Shown here: positions 1 through 14,320 of the stretch, in pieces
How positions within the stretch are numbered: position 1 is the stretch's first letter
Layout: each line of letters begins with the position of its first letter
Origin: Taenia hydatigena
Lineage: Eukaryota > Platyhelminthes > Cestoda > Cyclophyllidea > Taeniidae
Assembly (NCBI GenBank): GCA_036345935.2
Contig: JADWOT020000005.1
Span: forward strand, 3,590,696 to 3,654,695
Length of the DNA stretch: 64,000 nt
Direction of reading: 5' to 3'
The notes under the pieces: model-generated
The model's database searches: none
What the model was told of the DNA's origin: nothing
What the model saw: the letters and a program-made list of their open reading frames with translations, nothing else
Position numbers and translations under genes: made by a program

Positions 1-189
1 ATACTCGCCTTGTCAGTTAGTCTGTGTTAATGAAAATCTGGATGATTTCGTTTCCCTAATGCAAAGCGTTTGAATGAGATTAGTGACAATACGCTTCCCG
101 TCGGCCGACTTGCCGCATGGAAAGGCTGGAGACGCCCAGATTATGGGTGTGTTGCCCTCAGTATGAATAAATGCTTCTTTCATGCCGTT

Positions 190-935
190 GCAGTCCACTT
201 TTCATTAAATGTAGCGATTCAGTCCACTACTACCTAATGAGATAGGAGGTCGGTTACGGGCAACGAGCCTGCTAACGAGCTTCCGACGCTGATTTCGATG
301 CGTTGTTGGTCAAAGCTCTGGATTTGTACTGTCAGAGGCCATTCTGACGCGGCAGACAAAATGCTGACGTGTCGGTGCTTCTACCTTACACCCGAGAAGA
401 AAGGTCAATTTTTCCTCTCGAAATTTTAATAACAATACCAAGACTATTCGTGGGGAAATCGCCTAATACCTTGTATCTGTGAGGTCTGTTTGTAGGTCCA
501 AATTCATTTTCATTCGTTGTCAAATGCCTCTAGCATATTGCATGATGTAACCAGTTACTTTTAGATGACAGATACAGTTCCGCTTTGCAAAGTCACACTT
601 CTATCAAACACTTGAACGCAAGAAAAACCTTTCTTGGAGAAAAAATAATTATCCACCTTGGCCAAATCAGTGCGCTTCTAAGGATTGCAGTTTCGAGTGC
701 AGACGTCACCGCGTCTTGGCATAATTGTTTGTTAAAGCCTCCACTGCCGAGTCACTGTCTCCTTATAGACTACGCAGATCCGCATGTTGACTGGGACCTC
801 TAAGCCAAAACAACTTCTAGCGTGTGAAGGAGATGTAGGGTGTACCCGAGTGCCAATTCTGTAAACGTTGCTAAGTTTAAGCAAAATCAGCTTATCAAAG
901 TCTTCATTATGACAGTCTGCAGAAGTGTAGTGTAC
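190..935 (+). repeat. Left arm of a diverged inverted repeat
   Basis: This segment matches the reverse complement of 6635-7450 along nearly its whole length at roughly 75-80% identity by eye. Shared landmarks are GATGCGTTGTTGGTCAAAGC at about 297, AATTTTAATAACAATA at about 421, and TCATCAAAGTCTTCATT-like sequence at about 893. No intact reading frame spans it. It ends in the motif GTACCCGAGTGCCAATTCTG, which also occurs in a dispersed repeat elsewhere in the window, so the arms are probably two oppositely oriented old copies of one repeat rather than the ends of one element. Confidence 0.7.
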
Positions 936-3900
936 AAGTATTGCCACTGGCGTTAAGCTTCTTTCCAGCAAACTTGCAGCCTGGGTGGGATGGAGAGGTT
1001 CTGAATGTAGAGCTTTTAACTCGAGTGAATTCAACTACCATTTGTACCATTCTCAGGTACCAGAAACACCACTTTGGATGTCGTTTAGCAAAGAATGCAG
1101 GACGATTAAGTCAGCTGAAGGGAAAATCTTGCTTTATAATAGGCTGAGGTTAATGAAATATCTCGGACATTGACAGTCGCAGGAAATGTTTAACCCTTAG
1201 TCACGATTTTATACTCTCCTGCATTCCGCACGGCTCTCTTCTCTCCATCGAAGAGGCAATATTTCGCTGGCAACATCAGACATGTTAGTTCGTAAAAGCC
1301 AGAGGTGTGTTGGATAGCAGCTGGAGAAACCGCTCTATGACCGTTTGCGAGCACATATTAGGTGGAGGAAGCACAAGAAGTTGTGCATAATGCAACATCT
1401 CTACCGTGCACATCAGAGCTGCTGATGCCGGGAGAACCCCAAGAAAGAGCCTTACACGGTTCTAGCAAAAAAGCTTTAATGCTAAAGACTTGGTTCACAA
1501 AAAAACAGTAAGAATTGAGGAAAGATTCAAACCTTCTTTTGAATAGATAACACTACGACTCTTCCAAAAGCCAATGAACTTCAAACGGTTGAGGAACGTT
1601 TGTCTAACTAGGTAAGGAGGCGTCTTCATTTTCGGTGTACATGAGTAAGATGGGAGCTATGGAGCACGGAGTACGCATAGCATCTTTGTAGACGTCTAGT
1701 GGAGGCACTGTGAGCCTCGTCGGTTCAATCCTCCTAGCCGTTGTAGAGTTTTGGATTTAGCTGCTTGCTTTGTGCACAGAGGTGACTTCAACCGATTGGG
1801 AGAAGAGAAAAGGAGAACTAATAAAGGCTAACCAACTTTAAATCTTCATTACGTACTTTTATTGTTTTACAAAGGAGTCGAGAAATAAAGTCTAGTATCA
1901 GAATTCGCTGGAAGCCGATTCAACCGCTTCTTTTGTGGATGAAGGTTTACGCAAGCATCAACACACCACGCTATGCTTGTGCCTAGACATGACACCGGAA
2001 ATACCGCCATCGTTACAGACGTCATTGGGGTTTAAAATGTTCATTTTACGTCGCAACCTCGAAGAAGCCGCCGTTTTCACATTCTCTTACAATGCGGAGA
2101 GGATCAAACCTAGATCCACATAATGAGCCAACCAGTTAAGTCGCGTTTTAAAAAAGTAAAACAAAAGATGCAGTACAGCCAAACCCTTTTAGTATTAAGA
2201 TCCTCGCAAATCGAAGGACACACTCGCCATGGACCGGAGTAGTCGTTTGCACTGTGAAACGCTTGATGTGGAAGGTCAATCGACTCCGCAATTTGCACCG
2301 AAGAGGTCGACTGCATTTGCAAATTGCTGAGTAGTTATGAAAATCGCAAAATAAAAGCAATAGACTTGACCTAATTTTAGGCTGCTTTAATCAAAACACA
2401 CGGACAGAAGTTGTGACAGCCTTCATATGTGACGTTGATGGGTAAAATCATGGAGGCCAAGTTTGCAGCACCTCTAACTCAGCTTCCCGCTTCTGTGTAT
2501 AGAGGATGTGTCAGTCTACTTCCAGCTACCTTGCGTCTTTACTGCCAAACCACTTGTAGAGACTTGATTTTGCTTTATTTTGCTGGGATTGACGAAGTAC
2601 GGGCTACTATTTCATGCTCAAGTCCGCATGTCAGCTCCAGGGCGAGGTGCAAGCAACACCTCTCTCACTTCTGAATACTGAAGAGGATGCAATTTATGGA
2701 ATAATGGAGGTATTAGCGCATCTCACAATGGCCAACTGTTTGTGTCTTTCTATAAAATCGTCACCAAGATTAAATTATTGTGTTTATTTAAAAATCCTTG
2801 CTGGAGTTGTTTGTACTATGTTGATGAATGTCAAGCCTGTCACTTGGAGTTTGGACTGATTGCCTTTACAACGTCCACCTTATGGCAGCCTGCATTCGGT
2901 TGAGGTCTTCCAAGTGGATGTCACTGCCAAACCACCACCCAACGAAGCAGACATCTTAAAGACACCGTCTTCTTTACTGGCAATGGATACGAGCAATCAA
3001 AGGGACGCAGGGAGTGCAAAATCCTGCCTGATAGCTGGACAAGACAGTCTCAGAAGAGATCACTCGATCGTCTTGGCTGTTGTCTCAACATTAAAGCTAT
3101 TACCCAAGCACAAGGTGCCTGTAGAAGAGCTCAGCCTAAAGATTATACAAATCTCCAGGTCTTAGTGAACACCTTTTTCAGGAGAATGCGTTTGACAACA
3201 CTTCTCTCCTTCCTTTAAGGATGAAGGAATGTGCATGTAGGCCTATCGAAAGTCATCTAGCATCACCAGATCTCGACACGATTATAGCCAGACGTCAGTA
3301 CCAGAAACAGCATCGTCATCATCCCGAATGACAGGAGCTAAGAACAAGCCTAAGGCAGTACTTGGTAAAATAGGACCAGATTAAACAGCGTATTAAGAAA
3401 TACTCACGAATTCATCGGTCGGTGCCTCACAAAGTGGTCGGGTGGGCTTTTGCATCGAAACACAGGGACACGTGACCTCACCTGTCATGACCTCCTACAC
3501 CGTGACAGCCAGTGAGTCTTTTGAGTTTGCATGTAAAGCATACCAGGTCCCACAAAGTCACGCTTTCTTGATAACCACGCAGTATTTGCTAAAATTGGCA
3601 GTTGCAGAGTAGATGACAGAAATTGCTGCTGTCAAGGTTGTGACATGCTCCCACCTGCTCTGTTTCTTTATCAACAACTGACTTGTTGCAATAAAGTGTT
3701 GCTTTAGGCTCAGAAGCCAGAGACTATCAACTCCTCCTTTCCCCTCTACTCACTTACACTTCACTATTTCCACCCTTGATTCATCAATCATGTCTGTGGT
3801 CCAAAGTGTTTCAGTTATCGAGGAAAAGAACTCGTGTCTTGACATTCAAAGTATTTGTGACCATCAAAATTGGTTTTGTAAATCCTTGAGCTTAAAAATT

Positions 3901-6634
3901 GCTCTCAATTTGAACAAATACTATCCAACATGATATTTCTTCCCCTTGGCATTACATTACCACTACAGTATGTGGGACTCGTGTTGATGATGTTCTTTGG
4001 ACAAGACAACTGACAATCAACATTGCTCTACTTCATCAACACATTAAAATTCCATAAAGCATGGTGCAACAGCACGGATAACGAGAGGCTTAACAAATTT
4101 TTCCACCACCACAGGCATAAGGTGCTGCATCTCCTCATCATGCTTTCATTTTACGTTTTTCGGGGGCTAAAGCTCTGAGTGTTTAAGGCTGAAGGACATT
4201 CCAGTGCCTTTTTGATTGAAGTAATGACAAAATGCTGCCAAAATATTCTCCACACGGCTCCGCAAAGCATCGCATTCGTGCCGACCTACAAGCAAAGCCA
4301 AAGACGTAATGCCTAACAGGTTCCAAGCATAAAAGCGGTTTAATCTTACAGGAAACAATCATTTTGCACCTGCTATTCAAGTTAAGTTTGATGTGTGTGT
4401 CATAATAGCATTTCACCAGTCATTTCCACGCCATTGGGCGGCCAACATCTGACAAGGCAACCTAATCATCTACTTTGCTTAAGTTAATTAGCTTGCTAAA
4501 GACAACAATGACAAATGAAGACATTGTCATACTTCCAAATAGCCGGTTGTTAAGACCTTCACTAAGACGGTTGTTTTTTTCATGGACTGCACAACACCGA
4601 ATGCTTACTTGCATCATCAAGCATAAGCCAATGCTTTTACCTGAGGCGCAGACAAGAAATGGGTGTAGGCTGTACCCAAATGTCAATCCTGTCCACCATG
4701 TGACAGTCGTGTATGTCTTTACACGGTTTCACTGCCACAGAGTAGGCCTGTGGTCGGTGTGAACTTAGGGCAGAGGTTAGCCTCAACGGAAAGCAAAGAG
4801 TCCACCAGATCTTTGAATACGCGTATTTGCGCTCAGATCCAAGTCACTGCAGAGGGCGTTGCACAACACTTGTCGTGGAATGGACTGTTTACCACACCAA
4901 CGCGCACTCCTACACCTTGATTTGGTACTGGGAAGGTCTCCTTCATTTGCTGACGAGCTACAGGTCCAACAATGTCTCTTGCCAATTTTAATAAACACAC
5001 AGTAATTGTTTTGACAGAAAGTGATTCAAAAAGAAATCAAAAACGATCCCTACACTAACCACTGCTTAGTCGATGAAGACGTCGCCATTTTCCGTGGAGA
5101 GGAAGCTGATATCATCATCCCAACTGCCTTGCTGTTATTGCTTCAGGTTAATTACACCAATCCGTCACTGATTGACTTCATCCTTGGTCTCTCCTCACCA
5201 TAAGGCTTTAAAGAAACCGGTAAACTGTGTGGCTGCTCTTCTTCTTCTTTAACGACAAGAGTGTGCTCACCATGTCCAATATGAAAAGCATGCGAGTGAC
5301 TAAGTCTACTCGTTCTGGATGCATAATGCCTGCTCTGAAGATGAGCAAACCATCGTCAAGTATGACATTTCTTGCCTTGACCTCATTAGTTTATCTCAGC
5401 ATGTAACATTTCTGTTGATGGCGGCAGAAGGACTTTAATTGACAATCACAACTAGTCCACGACCTCGACACACTCACTCAATTGTCGTCACTCATCTCGT
5501 CGACTGGATTTGCGACTCGGACCACTGATGTCACGTGAGACATGTGCTCGGACACAGATAGCAAGCACCTCACCGAGTTTTCTGATCTGAGTCACTTAGT
5601 GGCAAGCCTCTTTCATCCACTCAGACGTGTGCCTGCAGAAAGCTCTGCTTTTGTATTCTTAGAGGCGCGCAGTTAGTCGTAGTGTTGATTTCGGATGACG
5701 AAACAAGGGCTAATGTTATGCGTACGAGTCTACGTGAAGTGCAGCAGGTAGTGTAATTAGGCTGTTGCTCGTTTACCTCTCGGTTTTGGAAAACAGACAC
5801 TAGGTGGGGTGACCTCTGGGTCACTCTAGAGGGTTCCAATCTCTTCTGTTCGTTAAAATGGCCTCTTTTGTGTTTAGTAAAGTCTCGAGGCGCAATATTT
5901 AAAGTGAATCCGATATAAAAGGACTTCTAGTCTGATTTTCACCGGTAGGAGAATGGGAGACCACCCACAATGGATGAACTACGAATGGCGTCTATTTTTG
6001 GCTGCTTCTTCTGTCCCGTATTTTGTTAGAACGGTAACGACATTAACTGTAACGATCTAAAGAAGTTTCATTGCAGTGTTTTCTTACCAAAAGTGCACGA
6101 AAAAGATTTCACCAATGTTAAAAGACACGAATCCATATTTTCCACGGATCTGTCTTAAAAATCCGCACCGGTTTTCCAACGTCTAGCTATGCACAGGCGT
6201 GATGGTCAGCAGCATTTTCCACCTCAATATCCACTTTCCACACCGGTCCAACTCTTGATTTAGAAGAATCGTTGAGCAGCTCCCCAAGTGAATGGGAATT
6301 TGATGACTGGCACGGTGGACTCGTGGTTGTTTCTCCCAGCACTGGTTACGATGTGATGGCTGACGCGGGAAGTTATTCAAGGCAGCCACTGGCGACGACA
6401 ACCAGGAGAAGAGAAGAGCTATAAAATACGTTTGCTGTTTGCCTAACTTTTTTGTTTTGGTTGGAGGCACTTGATCAGTTACTTTTGTGTTTTGCGCAGT
6501 GAAATGATCCCTAATCTATGGCAGTAGCTTCAATCCCTTCTCTTTGACAGACAGAAAATACGCTGCTTGAGAGTACAAAAGTGACCAGCAAAATGAAGTG
6601 TCATAAACAAAATATTTCATCAACACTGATGCAG
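936..6634. other. Gene-poor region of old dispersed repeats
   Basis: No reading frame here looks like a real protein, and no exon of a known family was recognised on either strand. Recognisable pieces are short degenerate repeats. About 1930-2330 resembles 12360-12720 and 16900-17060 (shared AACCAGTTAAG and CAAAGTTGAATCA-like motifs). About 4655-4720 carries the GTACCCAAATGTCAATCCTG motif of the interspersed family. About 5640-5780 carries the ATGACGAAAC motif seen again at 13420, 14420, 17535 and 24400. Single exons of a large gene could still be missed by eye. Confidence 0.5.
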
Positions 6635-7450
6635 ACTTTCGCAATGAAGACTTTGATGAGCCGATTTCGTTTGGCCTTAGCAAGCGTTCACAGAATTGAC
6701 ACATGGGTTCACTCTACATCTCCCTCACACATCCATTTCCTTTGTGGGTTTTACGCTGTCAGCTACTTTGTTTTAAAGACCCTAGTCAATATGCGAGTCC
6801 GTTTAGTCTAGAAGGAAGAAGTAACTCGGTGGTGGAGGTTTCAACAACCAATTATGTCCAAAGGCTGTGGTGTCGCCCCTTGTATCTGTAGCCCTTAGAA
6901 GAGCACTCACTTGACCAAGGTCGATTATTATTTTTCCTCCAAAAAAAGATTCTTCTTTTTATGAGTTGGAATTTGTGTTAGAAGTGTGGCTTTGCAAAGA
7001 CAAACTGTATTTGTCATTGAACAATAACCGGTCAAGTGCTGTCGCGAGCCTTGAAGGCACTTCTTCACGATGGCTAACAATGGGTCTCTACAATGCCATG
7101 CATTAGGTAGCGATTGACAATAAAATTTAGACACATAAAGAGACGTCATTAATACAACGCATAGGGTGATTTCCTCACAAATATTCTTGATATTGTTATT
7201 AAAATTTCGAGGGAAAAATTGACCTTCCTTCTCAGGTGCAAGGTAAAAGCACCAATATGTCAGCGTTTTGTCTACCGCGTTAAAGAAGCATCGGAATGGC
7301 CTCTGACAGAACAATTTCAGAGCTTTGACCAACAACGCATCAAAGCCAGCTTTGAAAGATCATTAGCAAGCTCGTTGCTCGTAGCCAACCTCAAATCTCA
7401 TCAGTTGGTAATGAACCGAATCGCAGCTTTCATTGGTGGATCGACTGACT
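6635..7450 (-). repeat. Right arm of a diverged inverted repeat
   Basis: This is the inverted partner of 190-935. A minus-strand frame (6928-7335, 135 codons) stays open through much of the arm and reads a mixed, not low-complexity, peptide around CFYLAPEKEGQFFPRNFNNN. The same frame is broken in the left arm. It could be a remnant of a coding transposon or a chance open frame. No transposase or reverse-transcriptase motif is visible. Confidence 0.65.
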
Positions 7451-10400
7451 GCTCTTCCACGACTTGACGAACCGACTGCAACACATAAATAAGAGTGCAG
7501 CCGTTTTGGAACAGTAGTGATGACACACTACGAAATCCACTCTAACGATTAACAGGGAAATGCTTAAGAATGAAAGCACGACTCTTGCCATGCGTTACCA
7601 TGGCAACTGCTTTGCCCTGGCCTTGCCAGATGATTTGATTACACTGAAAGAATGTATAGATCATCTCAAGTACAAATAAAGGTTACAAGCTGTAGCGCCT
7701 TACTATGCACCACCATTCTCGTGCAAAATTTGCCAGAGGGAGCAAAGTGAAAGGTGGAAATCGCGCATAACCAATTCAAGGCTACCAACGTGGGTGGAGG
7801 TTCGCGGGTGTCAGGTCGTCGACTGTCTTGTGTCTCAATGATGTACATCTAGCATCAACACATCTTGAAAGAATTGCCAGACTGGAAACATTACCACCGT
7901 CATTTGAAAGACGAAGAGGTAGCAAATGCTTCTCGACTGTGCATCGTCCAAAGTAAAAACCCCTCCAACAAGTCTCTGCTTTCCCCATCTTCCGTGATGA
8001 GTGTGGTAGCAGTTACCAGGAAGCATTAATGTGTTTAATTTCGCACCACAGATTTAAATATTCCCAAACAGGAATCAGCTAGGCTTTGACATCAAACCGC
8101 TCGACGTGAAGTAAAACATTTTGACCCTACAAATGTGAGCTTCCACACGTGGCACCGAGTAGGTCTTCTGTGTATGCAAGAAATAAGTAAAGAGCTTCCG
8201 TCTCGATTAGACCTTCCTTTATTTCAAAAAAGCAGTCAGGATTTGCTTTGCAGAGTTGATGAATGCAATTGTGGTGGTGAAGTTAGCACTACCTTGTCTA
8301 CTTCATCTTCCTGATTCTGTACATAGGAGAGTTGGTCCGCCAAATTCCAGCTGCCGTGGTGCATTATCAACAAAAATATTTGTCTTGTCCCAACACTTTT
8401 AGGCTTAAGAAGTCAATTTGATTGTGCGATTGTTTGTGACAATCACGGTTTGCAGCTAACAAGGCTAGATTTTACAATTAGGGCGAGAAAGTACCTTTGC
8501 GTTGGGTTCCTGATGGAATGTGACGATTTGAAGGGAGATGCAATTCCCTGACCTAACTTATCATTGTGCTTAATGGTTGCCCTCAAGTTGAGCAAAATAT
8601 TGCCAAACATAGACAGATGCCTGCCTTGACTACAATGATTTTGATGATCACAGTGGATTGTGCAACTGACAACCACAAATAATGCTTTCGTATTCACTGG
8701 AATGGACAACGAGCTCCCGACGCTGCGTCTCTTCCGTTCTCTGGGTCATGGAAGACGAAATCCTGGCGATTTTTTGCGTACGGGCGAAGTGGGTAAAGCA
8801 CCCCGCGTCAAATCAGGCTCCAAAGTTGACACGATTTTTGTGACAGGACAGTATGTGGTCAACCATTTCTCCCCAATGGATGCAGTTCCACCTTGTGGAC
8901 ACTTAATTGCCGGTCGTTTGAGCCACTACACTTACTAGAATAGCACAGCATCTCTCAAGTAGTTGTTTGGCAAGGCCTTAACAGCCACAGTCAGTGCCTC
9001 CCAAGAACGTGCACAAACCCAACTATTTACTAGGACCACCAAGCATAAGCAATTTTTCCACCCAAAATGGCCGAGCAGATTTTTTAGTCAAGTGGAGCGC
9101 ATTACCTATTCACCGTAGCAGTTGTCATTTGACAGCAGCAAACGCCAAGTTGTTATCTTCTCACCACGAGAATGGAGGACTCCTCTTCTCTACCTACTTA
9201 TCCTGTCAGTAGTTTGAACAGGAGCAGCCCGAGAGTACGAGTCTTCTTTCGAAAAAAAACAAGCCTTTCAGTTTATGCATTTGGCTCTCGTTATCGCCAT
9301 GACCATGGGTGAAGAAGGAGGAATTTGGAGTGCAAAGTATCCTCGAGCTTCAGGTCGACTGTTGCTGGAGGTCACTCAAGCATTCTATCGGCATCGTTCG
9401 CCAAGGCATTAATCGAGCACAGATTTGGCGGCTATGGATGAACCACCCATCCAAGTAGGAGGAGAGGACAGGAACAACAATGGCCAGCCAGATGTAGATT
9501 CTCACTTCGCTGCTGCTTGTCAAATATCATCATTGCAAGTGTTGTAGTAAGAAGGGGATTGAAAATCATCCTCACTGCCATGTGAAGTGACAGATAGATT
9601 CACAACACTCGTCAGCAGCGCCATGTGGACAATGCAACTTTTGACGGTCCCCTGCATTCTCGATCCAGTTTCGATGAGTACGGTGGAGTTTGTTAATCAA
9701 GACCTGCCGAATCCTACTAATACAACTTGAAGCTTAGATCCCAAATGAAGAGATTTCATTGGTTTGAACCTAGCGACGTGGAATCAATGCATAAACGATT
9801 CCTGGCTGGCGGTTGCATTGAGCGCTGTATCTTGTTGGGTGCCTGGTCAAACCGTTTAGGTTGTTCTCTTAAAATCCATTGTTATTTTTTCAGTTTACTG
9901 TAAAAGTAAGGAAAAATACTGGTGCATATTTTGCGCACAAGTCCTCATGTAGGTGCATTTGCGGCAGCCCCTGCGGGGCGAAGAGGTTGCAGTATCTGCT
10001 TTGGATTCGGATAATCAGAATGGCATTAATCATAAAAAAATCATTTTATTTTTATATATTCGTGACAATTTTATAAGCCATTCATGTCTCCGCGACCATT
10101 GGATGCAATATCAAGTGTCTCAAGTTCATCCTACGATTTTGGTTAGACGTACTGTGAGCCAGTTGATCGTTTGTTAAGGCCTCTACAATCACAGACATCA
10201 TTCGCTCACGAACTGCGTAAACTTGAATGTTAACTGGCATCACATTGGCCCAGACGGGTTTTCATTAAAAGTATGCGTCAGTAGGTGTTACGTCAAAGTG
10301 CCAACTTCGTGTATACTCTGTGATTTGCTATGCAAGGCTTAAGACAATGGTCTTTCAAGCATGGTCATGAACCCATAGATTTCTCCAAGAGCTAATAACC

Positions 10401-13400
10401 CCAAGTTGGCTAAAGCGACAGATTTTCATTACCCTTCATTAGTTAATGCAAAAGTTATCCTTGCATTTTTTGTAGAAGCAAAAGCAGCGTAAACAATCTC
10501 AGTGGATTGGATCATCTCTGGTTTATACTAAGTTTGGCAGTTAAATACGGCTGGTGAAGTTTTACTAATTTTGCCAAGGCATTTATAGCTGACAACAGAG
10601 CGTAGTGCTTAATCTTGACGCTTGCCTTTTCTACCTACTTTAACGCACCTTTCACCGTCAATGGCATAGTTGGACACGTCGATACATGGATCCAAGTAAT
10701 CTGTGCGAAATTGCGTGCTGAAAAGCAGTGCTACCATTTAAAGACGTATTAATTACAAATAATCTGTCCAGCGAAAAAGAAAGTGCCTTGAGGCTTTTGT
10801 TAACGAAATACAATTAGTTGAGAAAGGGCGGAAAATAGAGCAAAGCATGCAAGAGTCTTATCGACAATGAGGTGCTGTTAGTGCCACATCACACTTCCAT
10901 GCAGCAGACGCTGAAATGATTTAAGTAGATCTTCACACTAAAATTAATGGTCCAGCGCATGGTTCCAAAAAACTGCTGAAATCGCGCTATACGAAATAAA
11001 ATATACGTAGTGGTCAAGTCGAGATTCTTACACTTTCTTCAATCTCATAATGTATAAGTAGAATAATAAATGGCAACGGTTGGTATGATAGAGGTGAGCG
11101 TTTCATGCGCTCGCTGTTGTAAGATTTGATATGCAATGGTTTGGTTTGTTAAAAAGCCTCTCTTAAGTATGCAATGACTGCAAGAAAAATGCTTGCACAT
11201 TTTGTTTGCGTGCAAGTTTCTCTCATTTATTGCCAGGATTTATTTTCCTTCTTTTAGGAATTCTCCTGAGGATGATTGCCGCTAAAGGCCAAATTTGTCC
11301 GTTCACACATTCTCAGAGTGCTTTGATGCAGATGCACTTATAGATGGTTCTTTTATTGCCCAAAAGCGCATTAAACCTTTAACTGCGCGGACGGGGCTGT
11401 TGGTTAGCTGTTGGCATCCTTTGGCTAGAAATACTCTTCACCATTTAGATTAATCAAGTTTAGGACTGTTTGCACAACGAGGCGAATCAAACACTTAACT
11501 CGCTACTCCTCATTTGAATGCCTTATTATTTTAGTCTTTCTACACTGCAATTAGTTCCTGCGAGAAATGCTCTCAATCAGAGAGTTATGGATGCTTGCGA
11601 TTGCTCTCTCGGGTGAGGCTTAAACACAGCGCAACCTCATTCACTTAAAGAGCCATTCAAAGACCTTCGACAGTGCCTGTCCACAAGCAAATTCATACAA
11701 CATTCATACACACGTTCTGCACCAAGTTGTGCATGCTACTGATGTAGTCAGCTTGCATACATGGTTTATTTGAGATCTCATAACTCACCGTTTTTTTTTG
11801 AGTAATTTAAAGGTTTTGGAACCTAATTTACTCCTTTCCAAGTCCACTTCCATGCATTTGCTCAGCAGGGACTACTTTCTTTAAACCAAGTAACTTCTAC
11901 TGCATTTGATTGAGGTCCTGAAAATGCATTCACCATTCACTCTGCGGAATGCTAATGCGATCAAGTGCATCATGAAGTGAGAGATTGACATTTCTTATCT
12001 GTGGTGCTTGCTAGTAGCTTAAGACCCATCAACCTCCCAATCAGTCCATTGGTGAAATGAGGGGCTGCCTTTTGGTGAGAAAGTTTTCATTACTGACTAC
12101 ACGGCGCTAGAGAAGCGTAAGATTCTGGCCACTGACTGGCTACTTGTTACTTGTAATTACAGTAATACATTTCTTTTACAATTAAATAGAATTTTATGCA
12201 CACAGAGGAGGCAACTACAAGAAAGTTCAACCAATATGGAAGACTAGACAAGGTCTTGAAGAGGTCAATGTATTTTGAGTCCTTACGATCCGCGTTCAGT
12301 CTTGAGGAGAGGCGCACAAACGCGCAAATTCAGTTGCGAAAGTTGTTCAGAGTCACGTGTTTTCGCTTCTTTTATGGATGGATTGTCAGCGTTTACAAAG
12401 ATGCACATCTAGCACCAATGCATCTCGGAGCGACTGCCTCCCAGCAGCGAGACCACGAGCTACGCCGCTGCCATTCCCAATGACAGTGAGTTTGAGAATG
12501 CAGCCTCAACCACAACTCCGCTTTTTCTGATTGGAGTAAAATGATAGTCATCGCATGGACCATCCACCAAGTCAACCAGTTAAGCTGCTTCGGAAACCAA
12601 ACCAGAGTTGAATCACAATGAAAAGGTTTTCATTGCTCAGATCCTCAGATCTGAGCTATCGGCAAAGAAATGAATCGAGTAGGCGTCTGCACTTGATGTG
12701 GAATGGACATTCCACAGTATCATCGGCTCCGTCTTTGTGACAGAACCAACCATATTTTACCAGGTCAAAGTTCACAAGTTTCTGCTTGTGGTTTTTTGCA
12801 ATTGACTATCGCGGAGGCAGTGAAATTAGATTAAGTTGGTGACACCTTCTCTGTTCCAACCTACCATTTCTGTGTGTAGGGAGTAAACGAACGCAAGTAC
12901 ACCCGCCTGGTTACTTTATCAGCAAAGGACATTAAAATAACATATAATAGTGCTTATGCTTAATGACTTAATGGTTGTTATTAACCTCTCCTAATCACTC
13001 TACGCACTGGTCCTTCACCGGCTGCTTCCATCTTCGGCTTGGCCTTTCCCTAATGAGACGGCAAATCCCACCAATTGAGCCCATGAAAGTTTTCCCATTG
13101 CCATTATCATTTTATTCTCTGCACTAAACATTTGTATTGAAGACTGCAGTGGATTTCGCAATTGACAATTGTCCCTAGTCGACGACTTCCGCACAATCAA
13201 CTTATTTGTTGCTTTCATTTTATCAGAGACCTTAAGGCACGCTCACTCAACCCATAAAATTAGGCTTGTTAATGTGCTTTGGGAGGGGCGAGGAGGTCGT
13301 GCATAAGTTTGTCAATCTGGAGTGTCCGAGGCTACGTCACAATCACAGGCGTAGAGGTGGGCCATCAAGGGCCTGATTTTCTACCACCAAAGAGCATGGC

Positions 13401-14320
13401 AGTACTTTGTGTACTAGGAATGACGAAACGCCTCCGAGAAATTTCGTGCGCAGTCCTGCGCGTCACTGCGTGTACGTGAATGCCTGCGTGAAGGAGATGA
13501 AATGGGTACCGAAATCGACACAGTAGATGACAATTGTGTTAATCTGGTCCCTTAGAGCCTGAGACGTCCTCGCCTTGAATGCTATGACTCCTCCGCCCCA
13601 TATCTCCCCTCTCCTTGTCATAAAAATGCCTAGAAGCAGCCAAGCTTCTCGTAGCAAGAGTGAAAGAAGGAAAGAGGAGTAAAGGAAAGAACAGTCTACA
13701 CGTGTCTTATACCGCGGCTCCATGTTGAATGTCGTCGCGACAAATTGCCGTTCAGACACATGGCAGCGTATGGTCGTGGTAGATGCAGACCGACTTTGTG
13801 GCCCCAATATCTAGCAGCTATTCACAAGTAGAGGTGAAAAAAAGGATTTTTTTGAAGAGAAAGTCCATCACAGACCTCAACTGGCCGGGCACTTTCTGCC
13901 TTACAGACTGCGTTAGCCTATAACCACAGATTGCAGATGTGTAGCAACGATGTAGGTTGCACCCAACCGTTGTCAATCCTGTCACTCAGTCCTCTCAATG
14001 CTTTTGTAAATGTGCTTGGTTGTGTGATGCCTTTTGAAGATTATGGTTAGATCGCAAAGTGAGTGAGTTATCAAGGCGGCTTGTCTCAAATGAAATGGAA
14101 AATGCTGTGGATTCAACTTGCCATTGGAGTTGATAATTGCTCTCTCAAGACGAGCAAGCTATTGGTCAAGCCGAGTGTTTCCTGCCTTGGTCCAAAGATC
14201 CCGCCTCACCTTGCAACATTATTGCTGACGATGGCAAAGAATGTTTGATGTTAGCACCCCCTATTTTACTTTGTTGCGATTAGTTTGACAGGCTCTTGAA
14301 GTCTCATCACTCAACGAATT
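7451..14320. other. Gene-poor region with diverged repeats
   Basis: No gene was recognised. Short open frames here lack conserved motifs, signal peptides or plausible splice contexts. About 7830-8060 and 12360-12720 are related degenerate repeats (shared GATGCACATCTAGCA-like sequence at 12400). About 13930-14000 carries the GTTGCACCCAACCGTTGTCA copy of the interspersed repeat motif. The remainder shows nothing that could be supported. Confidence 0.45.
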
